Below, one piece after another: positions 14,531 to 21,114 of a stretch of 21,114 nucleotides of DNA. Source of the stretch: an uncultured Prevotella sp. (lineage in GTDB: Bacteria; Bacteroidota; Bacteroidia; Bacteroidales; Bacteroidaceae); contig CALGHW010000204.1 of NCBI GenBank assembly GCA_937916075.1, forward strand, positions 1 to 21,114, read 5' to 3'. Made by a program: the position numbers and the translations under genes. Under the pieces are notes generated by a model. The model was given only the letters and a program-made list of their open reading frames with translations. It ran no database searches and was not told the origin of the DNA. The stretch's first letter is position 1. Every line of letters begins with the position of its first letter.

Positions 14531-17500
14531 ATGAAGAATCAAATGAAAAAAAATCTACTGAGAGAAAGACTGTGGCAGGCGGCCGCCTCGTTGAGCCTTC
14601 TGCTCGTCCAGCAGCCGGCCATGGCCCAAGATGCTACCACTTACAGCGGTTCGACCATTGCGGCCGAAGGCGCCTGGTGCTGGTTTGCCGACCCCCGGGC
14701 CATGCATTACACCAGTAAGGACGGCAAGGTGGACGCTGCTTATGTGGGCTATATTGATGTCCACGGTAACATCAAGGCATCCATGTTTGATGGCGACCGG
14801 CAGCAGGATGTGCTCATGCGCTCCTACTTCCAGCCCGATGACCACGACAACCCCACCTTCCTGGCCTTGCCCGACGGCCGTATTATGGCTTTCTACACGC
14901 GCCATACTGACGAGTCGTGCTTCTACTACCGCATCTCTACCGTGCCGGGTGACATCACCCGGCTGGGCGAGGAGAAGAAGATAGTGGTGGCCAACAATAC
15001 CACCTATCCGTCGCCCTTTATCCTCAGCGATGATCCCGACCATATCTATCTCTGCTGGCGTGGCATCGGATGGCATCCCACAATCGCCAAGCTTACCATG
15101 CCGGACCAAAACGACGACGTGAAGATAGCCTATGGCCCTTACCAGATGGTGCAGTCTACCGGCGCGCGCCCCTATGCCAAATACCAGAGCAACGGCAAGG
15201 ACAAAATCTATGTGTCGTATACCACCGGACATCCCGACAACGAGTATCCCAACTGGCTCTACTTCAATGTCATCAACATCAATGCCAAGAAGGCGGCCGA
15301 CGGCACGGTGACCACTAGTCCGCAGCTGTGCGACCTTAAGGGCAACGTGCTCAGCACGATAGCCAAAGGCAAGTTTAATGTCAGCAAGACCGACAGCTAT
15401 AAGTCCAAGTATGCTGCCACGCTGATAGACGCGCCGACAGCCTATCGCGACTGGGTGTGGCAAATCACGCTCGACAAGGATGATAATCCTGTAGTGGCTA
15501 TGGTGCGCATCTCCAACGACAAAAGTTCACACGAGTATTATTATGCCCGTTGGAACGGACAGCAGTGGAAACTTACTGACCTGGCCAATGGTGGCGGACG
15601 CTTCCACAGTTCCAACACAGAACTGTGTTACAGCGGTGGCATGGCCATAGACCCCGACACCGTGAGCCACGTATATCTCTCTGTTCCCACGCCCCATGAC
15701 GTGACGGGACAGAAGGTGTATGAGATATGGAAATATACGGTGGACGGTGACGGACGGGTGACCGACAAGACTCCCGTCACCCGTAATTCGGCAAAAAACA
15801 ATGTGCGCCCCTTTATCCTGCCCGGTTCGGCCGGCAAGAAGCTGCGCCTCTGCTGGATGAATGGTGACTATTATTACTGGATAGTCAGCAAGAATTACCC
15901 CAAGGGCTATCCCACAGCGCTGATGGGCGACTTCACGCCCGCCACGCCCGCTATCCCCACCTTGGCACCGGTGCTGACCGACAATACTCGGCATACCGTC
16001 ACCCCAGGCCAGACTTGTCGCTATGCGTTGGCGAGTGCTCCTCACTTCACACTCCTGGCCGACTGGCAACTCAGTGAGAGTGCCTATGGCGGGACGATGC
16101 TGACGATGGGCAATCTTGAATATGGCGTGGACAAGACGATGATGAAGCCTTATATAAAGATAGGTGACAGAATATACAGTAGCCAGAATGTGCTCGGCAC
16201 GTCAGACGCCTGGGCCTCCAATGCGTCGGGTACTGACGGTAAGTGGTATCTCACCAAGTTGAAGGACTTTGCCACGGCCCTCACTTACGATGGCAAGACA
16301 CTCACCGTATACCGTAACGGATGGATTGACCAGCGTATAGATCTCGATGATACACTCTCGCTCGGACCGGTTGAGGTGGGTGGCTTCACGGGCTTGCTGA
16401 ACAGCGTGCGGGCCTACGACGAGTCGCTCGACCAGTATGCGGTGCGTGCCTTGATGGGGAATGACTGTCTGGAGCGTATCAGTCTGCCGGATACGGTGTA
16501 TACCGACATCGTGCTGCCCACAACGGGCGTGGACGGACAGACTGTCACCTGGACATCCGACCGTGAGGATGTGTTGGCTAATGATGGAATCGTGCACCCA
16601 CAGGACCAGGCTGTGGAGGTGGCGCTTTCAGCCACGCTCGGCAGTGGCCCCTCAGCCAGCAAGCGGACGTTTGAAATCACGGTGGCTCCTCGGCAGATAG
16701 AAAAGAATTTGAAGGCCGCTTACGATGAGATTGACCTCACGGCCAACACTTCGACGGGATTTTCTTCCAACCGGTATGAGACGGTGCCCGAGGGACTGCT
16801 CTCCGGGCTGCGCTCCTATACGGCCTTGATGAAGGTCAATGCCAAGTCGCTCAGTCTGCAGCCGCGCCTGTATGACTTCGGGGCCGGCTCGGCCAACAGC
16901 CTTTTCCTGCGGGCCAATCCGCTCTCAGCAGGTATCAAATATCAGGGAGGCGCCACGGCCATGGTCAACGCTTCCCGACAGCTCTCAGTGGGCAAGGACT
17001 ACTGTCTGGCCGTGACGTTTGATGCAGAGACCCATACCACCCGTATCTTTATTGACGGCGAGGAGGTAGCGTCAGGCACTGCTTGTCAGGCCGAGCCATG
17101 GCAGCTTGTCGAGACGGCCGCCGACAGCCGCAATTATATCGGCCGCACCCAGTGGTGGGACAGTCAGTATGCCAACGACAATGCCGACTTCCAGGGGCTG
17201 ATATCCAACTTCCGCTTTTATGATATCGATTTGAGCCGGAAGGAGATTTGCCAGCTTCAGGGACTTGCGTATGTGGAGAAAGAGTTGCCCGCAGCCTTGC
17301 AGAATGGTGACTTCGAAGGGGCATACTCGGTATATTCAGCCAGCGGTGTCAAGGCCGACCGCGCCATCTACCAGCCTACTGGCTGGACTGTAGACTATAC
17401 TGACGGCAACGAGAACGACCTGACAGCTCTGAAAGCGGGTGATTTATATTTCAGTAACTTCTTCGCCTCAAGACCGGCTCCGTCGGCCAGCAGCAAGCAG

Positions 17501-17965
17501 ACTTACTGGATTAGGCAGAACTGGGGCACCCCGACATTGACTCTCCTTCAAGAACTGTGTCTGCCTGCAGGTGACTATACCTTGACGGCCGACGTATGGA
17601 AGTCGGGACTGGGCGGTGACATCGTGGTCAGCGTAGCTACCGAAGGCGGTGTGACGGTCAAAGCTCCAGCTTTGACCAATCAGGAGGCTTGGCAGCAAGT
17701 GTCGGTTGATTTTACGTCGGACGGCAAAGCTTCCACCACTGTCTCGCTGTCGGCTGTTCATACCTCGTCGGGTTCGGAAAAAATCATCGGATTTGATAAT
17801 GTGACCCTTGACAAGAGGGGAGCTACGGGTGTGAATACTGTCTGTCGGGAGGAAACTGCCGACCGCAGCGTCTTCAATATGGCCGGCCAGAAGGTGGCCA
17901 GGGACGTGAAGGGATTGCCGGCAGGATTGTATATCCAGGGTAAGCGCAAAGTAGTGGTTCGCTGA
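14531..17965 (+). CDS. Secreted multidomain BNR-propeller protein, likely glycan-active
   Basis: A 1144-residue exported protein. Residues 1-33 are a signal peptide ending PAMAQ. Residues about 40-470 form a BNR_4-type beta-propeller with the hallmark GAWCWFADPRAMHY (about 46-59). This fold is shared with ulvan lyases PL24/PL25 and the GH145 enzymes that act on rhamnose-glucuronate linkages, so a uronic-acid glycan substrate is plausible but unproven. Then come a LamG/concanavalin-like domain (about 490-645), an atrophied bacterial Ig-like domain (about 650-722), a second LamG-like domain (about 726-920), a jelly-roll, CBM-like domain starting NGDFEGAYSVY (about 925-1095), and a tail with FNMAGQKV and LPAGLYIQGKRKVVV resembling Prevotella type IX secretion or surface-sorting tails. 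A second ATG at 14543 is possible. It stands alone with its own promoter and a strong terminator. Confidence 0.88.
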   Translation: MKNQMKKNLLRERLWQAAASLSLLLVQQPAMAQDATTYSGSTIAAEGAWCWFADPRAMHYTSKDGKVDAAYVGYIDVHGNIKASMFDGDRQQDVLMRSYFQPDDHDNPTFLALPDGRIMAFYTRHTDESCFYYRISTVPGDITRLGEEKKIVVANNTTYPSPFILSDDPDHIYLCWRGIGWHPTIAKLTMPDQNDDVKIAYGPYQMVQSTGARPYAKYQSNGKDKIYVSYTTGHPDNEYPNWLYFNVININAKKAADGTVTTSPQLCDLKGNVLSTIAKGKFNVSKTDSYKSKYAATLIDAPTAYRDWVWQITLDKDDNPVVAMVRISNDKSSHEYYYARWNGQQWKLTDLANGGGRFHSSNTELCYSGGMAIDPDTVSHVYLSVPTPHDVTGQKVYEIWKYTVDGDGRVTDKTPVTRNSAKNNVRPFILPGSAGKKLRLCWMNGDYYYWIVSKNYPKGYPTALMGDFTPATPAIPTLAPVLTDNTRHTVTPGQTCRYALASAPHFTLLADWQLSESAYGGTMLTMGNLEYGVDKTMMKPYIKIGDRIYSSQNVLGTSDAWASNASGTDGKWYLTKLKDFATALTYDGKTLTVYRNGWIDQRIDLDDTLSLGPVEVGGFTGLLNSVRAYDESLDQYAVRALMGNDCLERISLPDTVYTDIVLPTTGVDGQTVTWTSDREDVLANDGIVHPQDQAVEVALSATLGSGPSASKRTFEITVAPRQIEKNLKAAYDEIDLTANTSTGFSSNRYETVPEGLLSGLRSYTALMKVNAKSLSLQPRLYDFGAGSANSLFLRANPLSAGIKYQGGATAMVNASRQLSVGKDYCLAVTFDAETHTTRIFIDGEEVASGTACQAEPWQLVETAADSRNYIGRTQWWDSQYANDNADFQGLISNFRFYDIDLSRKEICQLQGLAYVEKELPAALQNGDFEGAYSVYSASGVKADRAIYQPTGWTVDYTDGNENDLTALKAGDLYFSNFFASRPAPSASSKQTYWIRQNWGTPTLTLLQELCLPAGDYTLTADVWKSGLGGDIVVSVATEGGVTVKAPALTNQEAWQQVSVDFTSDGKASTTVSLSAVHTSSGSEKIIGFDNVTLDKRGATGVNTVCREETADRSVFNMAGQKVARDVKGLPAGLYIQGKRKVVVR

Positions 17966-18020
17966 TGGCCATGAAGAACAAAAGGAAGGACTGAAACTTC
18001 TCTTCTGGATGTTCGTCCAT

Positions 18021-18095
18021 AAAAGAAAGTGTGCCGGAAGTTTTGCGGACATCTCCTCAATGGAGATTTGCAAAACTTCCGGCACACTTTCTTTT
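18021..18095. terminator. Bidirectional terminator, perfect 26-bp stem
   Basis: Bases 18021-18046 (starting AAAAGAAAGTGTGCCGG) pair perfectly with 18070-18095. The 23-nt loop contains a second small stem, ATCTCC at 18051-18056 with GGAGAT at 18062-18067. The A and T ends supply T runs on either strand. It lies between the convergent BNR gene (stop 55 bp away) and cdsA (stop 30 bp away). Confidence 0.92.
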
Positions 18096-18125
18096 GATGT
18101 CGGTCGCGCAAAGGCGCTTGTGTAA

Positions 18126-18974
18126 TTAGATAAGAGTCAGCGTATACAGGTATACCACGGCGGCGGGGAAAGCCAACTGGGTGGAGTCGAAACGGTCGAG
18201 CATACCACCGTGTCCGGGCAGGATATTACCGCTGTCCTTGATGCCGATGGTACGCTTGAAGAGACTTTCCACCAGGTCGCCCCAGGTTCCGAACACGACA
18301 ACCACCAGGCCGAGTCCCATCCATTCGAAGATGCTGAGTTGCAGGTCATTCACCCCATACTGTTCGGCGAAGTAACCAATGGCGGCAGCCGCAATTTCTA
18401 CCACGACGGCACCTCCGATGGAGCCCTCCCAGCTCTTGCCCGGACTGATGCGGGGAAAGAGCTTGTGGCGTCCCAGCAGAGAGCCACAGCAGTAGGCTCC
18501 AGAATCGTTGAGCCACAGGAAGACAAACACGCTCAGGGGCATGAGGTAGGTATAGACCACGCCTTCAGGGGTAGACCGGAAAGCCAGCACGCTGATCATC
18601 GAGAAGGGCAAGGCCACGTAGAGCTGGCTCATCATGGTGTAGGACCAGGTGTGGATAGGGTCTGGATTTTTGGCATACAACTCGGCCACCATCAGATAGA
18701 TGAGGGTGACGAGGTAGGGGATAAACACGGTAGACGGAGTCTGGCCGCTTACAAAGCCCGTGATGGCAAAGAAGAGATAGACACCGGCCACGGTACAGAT
18801 GAAGCGGTTGGTGTCCACACCCTCACGCTGGTTGACCAGTCCGGTGAACTCCCATACCGACAGTCCGGTGGCAAGGGCAAAAAGAAACGCCATGGCCACG
18901 GGGTTGAGAAAACATACCACGATGGCCGTCACAAAGATGACGCCTGTGATGGAGCGGATGATGAAGTTTTTCAT
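18126..18974 (-). CDS. cdsA: Phosphatidate cytidylyltransferase CdsA
   Basis: Makes CDP-diacylglycerol from phosphatidic acid and CTP, the branch point of phospholipid synthesis in the inner membrane. The 282-residue protein has about seven or eight hydrophobic segments. It shows NDSGAY near residue 165, SPGKSWEGSIGG, and the full family signature near the C-terminus: SLFKRTIGIKDSGN followed by ILPGHGGMLDRFDS. The metal-binding Asp residues of these motifs are present, so it should be active. Its start overlaps the ftsH stop codon by 4 bp, so it is the last gene of rsfS-ftsH-cdsA, an order typical of Bacteroidales. Confidence 0.97.
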   Translation of the reverse strand: MKNFIIRSITGVIFVTAIVVCFLNPVAMAFLFALATGLSVWEFTGLVNQREGVDTNRFICTVAGVYLFFAITGFVSGQTPSTVFIPYLVTLIYLMVAELYAKNPDPIHTWSYTMMSQLYVALPFSMISVLAFRSTPEGVVYTYLMPLSVFVFLWLNDSGAYCCGSLLGRHKLFPRISPGKSWEGSIGGAVVVEIAAAAIGYFAEQYGVNDLQLSIFEWMGLGLVVVVFGTWGDLVESLFKRTIGIKDSGNILPGHGGMLDRFDSTQLAFPAAVVYLYTLTLI

Positions 18975-21061
18975 TTGGCGTTGTTTTTTTCGGGGTTGTT
19001 GTTGTCGTTGTCGGTCTTGTCGGCCTCGTCTCTTGTGGTGTCGGTATCTGCGTCAGTCGGTTTGTTGGCTGCAGCCTGCGCTTCCAGTTCTTTGGCACGC
19101 CGTTCGGCCATGGCTTCTGCCTGTGCCTTCTGTTGTGCCTCCAGCAGCTCTTCCGCGCGGCTGGCCCATGGGCGCTTGCCGAAAATCTTTTCCACGTCCT
19201 CGGCGAAGATTACCTCCCGTTCTACCAGCAGCTGGGCCAGCTGGGCGTGTCCATCCTTGTGCTCGGTCAAGATATTCTTGGCTCTTTCATACTGCTCGTT
19301 GATCATCTTGAGCACCTCGTCGTCCATAATCTTGGCCGTTGTCTCGGAGTAGGGCCGTTGGAAGTTGTACTCATTGTTGTTATAATAGCAGATATTGGGC
19401 AACCGGTCGCTCATGCCGGCGTATGCTATCATGCCGTATGCGCTCTTGGTGACTCGTTCCAGGTCATTCATGGCACCGGTGGAAATCCGGCCGATGAATA
19501 ATTCTTCGGCAGCGCGTCCGCCCAAGGTGGCGCACATCTCGTCGAGCATTTCCTCCTTGGTGGTGATGGCCCGCTCCTCGGGCAGATACCAAGCGGCGCC
19601 CAATGATCGGCCACGTGGTACGATGCTCACCTTGACCAGCGGGTTGGCGTGCTCTGTAAACCACGAGATGGTGGCGTGTCCGGCCTCATGGATGGCGATG
19701 GCCCGCTTCTCGTCGTCGGTCATGATTTTAGTCTTCTTCTCCAGTCCGCCGATGATGCGGTCTACGGCATCCAGAAAGTCCTGTTTGCCCACGGACTTGC
19801 TGTTGTGGCGTGCGGCTATCAGTGCTGCCTCGTTGCACACATTGGCAATGTCAGCTCCCGAGAATCCTGGTGTCTGTCGGGCAAGGAAGTCGATATCTAC
19901 TGAAGAGTCGGTCTTGACCGGCTTGAGGTGTACCTTGAAAACCTCCCGTCGCTCGTTGAGGTCAGGCAGGTCAACATAGATTTGCCGGTCAAAGCGTCCG
20001 GCTCGGAGCAGTGCCGAGTCGAGCATGTCGGCCCGGTTGGTGGCGGCCAGAATGATGACACCGCTGTTGGTGCCGAAGCCGTCCATCTCAGTGAGCAGGG
20101 CGTTGAGCGTGTTCTCTCGCTCGTCGTTTCCGCCCATGGCAGGGTTTTTGCTGCGGGCCCGTCCCACGGCGTCAATCTCGTCGATGAAGATGATGCAAGG
20201 TGATTTTTCCTTGGCCTGTCTGAACAGGTCGCGTACACGGCTTGCGCCCACACCCACAAACATTTCCACAAAGTCGGATCCGCTCATCGAGAAAAAGGGC
20301 ACACCAGCCTCTCCTGCTACCGCTTTGGCCAGCAGGGTCTTTCCCGTTCCAGGAGGTCCTACCAAGAGGGCTCCTTTGGGTATCTTGCCACCCAGTTCGG
20401 TGTATTTCTGCGGGTTTTTCAGGAAGTCTACAATTTCCTGTACTTCCTGTTTGGCTCCAGCTTGTCCGGCCACGTCCTTGAATGTGATGTGTAGGTCGCC
20501 TCCCTTCTCATACATCTTGGCCTTGCTCTTGCCCACGTTGAACACTCCGCCGGCTCCTCCGCTGCCCATGCCTCCGCTCATGCGGCGCATGAAGAATATC
20601 CAGATGGCCACGATAAACACGATGGGCAACAAGTTGTAGACAATCATGGTGAACATGTCGTTGTCTTTCTTGTTGTCATAGCTGTAGTCACCGGAGAATA
20701 CTTTTTGTTGGCGCGCTTGGTTGACAAACTGTTCTACCTGGTCGACCGATCCGAACTCAACCTTGACGGCCGGTTCGGGCCCCATTTGGTCGGCTCCTTT
20801 CTGGAACACGTCGCGGATGTACTCTGGCTTGACATACATGAGCAGGGTGTTCTGCTCCTTGTTGACCACCACCTTGGAGGCATAGCCTTTCATCACCATG
20901 GTTTTGAATTGTGAGTAGGATGTTTCGGTCGTGGCGCTGGAGTTGCTGCCTCCGTTGGTGATAAACACACCGAAGAGAATGACCAGTGCGATCACGTAAA
21001 TCCACGCCATATTGAACCTGGGCATGTTCTTTTGGGGATTGTTCTGATTCTTTTTGTCCAT
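18971..21061 (-). CDS. ftsH: ATP-dependent zinc metalloprotease FtsH
   Basis: A membrane-anchored hexameric AAA+ protease that unfolds and degrades membrane and short-lived cytoplasmic proteins. The 696-residue protein has transmembrane helix 1 (about 19-36), a periplasmic domain (about 40-135), and transmembrane helix 2 (about 137-157). A Gly-rich linker and the AAA domain follow: Walker A GPPGTGKT (235-242), pore loop with FVGVG (268-272), Walker B IIFIDEID and the second region of homology ending RAGRFDR (353-359). The zinc site is HEAGH (458-462), with the third ligand Asp533 in MNDLERVT. The tail (about 635-696) is a Glu/Ala/Gln-rich coiled coil followed by a low-complexity Asp/Asn/Thr stretch. 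The ATG at 21061 lies 9 bp after the rsfS stop codon. Confidence 0.98.
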   Translation of the reverse strand: MDKKNQNNPQKNMPRFNMAWIYVIALVILFGVFITNGGSNSSATTETSYSQFKTMVMKGYASKVVVNKEQNTLLMYVKPEYIRDVFQKGADQMGPEPAVKVEFGSVDQVEQFVNQARQQKVFSGDYSYDNKKDNDMFTMIVYNLLPIVFIVAIWIFFMRRMSGGMGSGGAGGVFNVGKSKAKMYEKGGDLHITFKDVAGQAGAKQEVQEIVDFLKNPQKYTELGGKIPKGALLVGPPGTGKTLLAKAVAGEAGVPFFSMSGSDFVEMFVGVGASRVRDLFRQAKEKSPCIIFIDEIDAVGRARSKNPAMGGNDERENTLNALLTEMDGFGTNSGVIILAATNRADMLDSALLRAGRFDRQIYVDLPDLNERREVFKVHLKPVKTDSSVDIDFLARQTPGFSGADIANVCNEAALIAARHNSKSVGKQDFLDAVDRIIGGLEKKTKIMTDDEKRAIAIHEAGHATISWFTEHANPLVKVSIVPRGRSLGAAWYLPEERAITTKEEMLDEMCATLGGRAAEELFIGRISTGAMNDLERVTKSAYGMIAYAGMSDRLPNICYYNNNEYNFQRPYSETTAKIMDDEVLKMINEQYERAKNILTEHKDGHAQLAQLLVEREVIFAEDVEKIFGKRPWASRAEELLEAQQKAQAEAMAERRAKELEAQAAANKPTDADTDTTRDEADKTDNDNNNPEKNNAK

Positions 21062-21070
21062 AACGTCTTT

Positions 21071-21114
21071 TTAGTCTAAATCGGGAATCTGGGTCAGTGA
21101 GGCGTCTTCCCACA
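21071..21114 (-). CDS. rsfS: Ribosome silencing factor RsfS, C-terminal end only
   Basis: Only the last 13 codons are in the window, reading WEDASLTQIPDLD and then TAA. This matches the conserved C-terminal end of RsfS (YbeB/DUF143), which blocks joining of ribosomal subunits by binding L14. Its position 9 bp before ftsH fits the Bacteroidales rsfS-ftsH-cdsA order. The gene continues beyond the right edge. The call rests on a short tail plus gene order. Confidence 0.7.
   Translation of the reverse strand, partial: WEDASLTQIPDLD

Noticed and set aside
18210..19352. 380-codon open frame antisense to cdsA and the ftsH tail
   Set aside because: It spans two well-identified genes on the other strand. 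Its Ser-rich second half is the reverse of the low-complexity ftsH tail.

Overview
The window is chromosomal DNA from a member of the Bacteroidales, most likely a Prevotella-like species. This rests on the gene order rsfS-ftsH-cdsA and parA-parB-DUF5683-mltD-rel, on -7 promoter boxes of the Bacteroidetes form TAnnTTTG, on lipoproteins with acidic residues after the lipobox cysteine, and on a large secreted glycan-active protein with the short C-terminal tail common in Prevotella. Most coding sequence is ordinary core genome. The species cannot be named from the sequence alone.

Layout. 1-1285: an AT-rich leader, a small surface-lipoprotein gene, its terminator, and a 22-bp tandem repeat array in front of the glyS promoter. 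1286-3497 (+): glyS (glycyl-tRNA synthetase) and an FKBP-type lipoprotein, closed by a 20-bp-stem hairpin shared with the opposite strand. 3648-11446 (-): one long co-directional block, read from right to left as parA, parB, a DUF5683 membrane protein, an MltD-like lytic transglycosylase, the bifunctional ppGpp enzyme Rel, a secreted pectinesterase and a membrane-anchored pilin-like protein of unknown role. 11571-13486 (+): surE and lpxB, overlapping by 4 bp and divergent from parA. 13487-14530: an accessory-looking intergenic region with a MITE-like element, a terminator hairpin and a 32-residue membrane-protein gene. 14531-17965 (+): a 1144-residue secreted multidomain BNR-propeller protein. 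18126-21114 (-): the end of rsfS, then ftsH and cdsA.

How the genes fit together. The core genes cover translation (glyS, rsfS), chromosome segregation (parAB), stringent response (rel), envelope building (lpxB, cdsA, the lytic transglycosylase, FKBP) and membrane proteolysis (ftsH). The pectinesterase and the BNR protein point to use of plant or algal polysaccharide, but neither lies in a recognisable susC/susD locus here.

The most unusual feature is at 13491-13873. A perfect 21-bp inverted repeat encloses a five-copy, 22-bp minisatellite, which is itself framed by a second, 15-bp inverted repeat. The element starts 4 bp after the lpxB stop codon. Removing it would place lpxB about 52 bp from the following terminator hairpin, the same spacing seen at the other two convergent gene pairs in the window. 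This suggests a mobile element that inserted between a gene and its terminator. A second 22-bp array, unrelated in sequence, lies at 874-1074.
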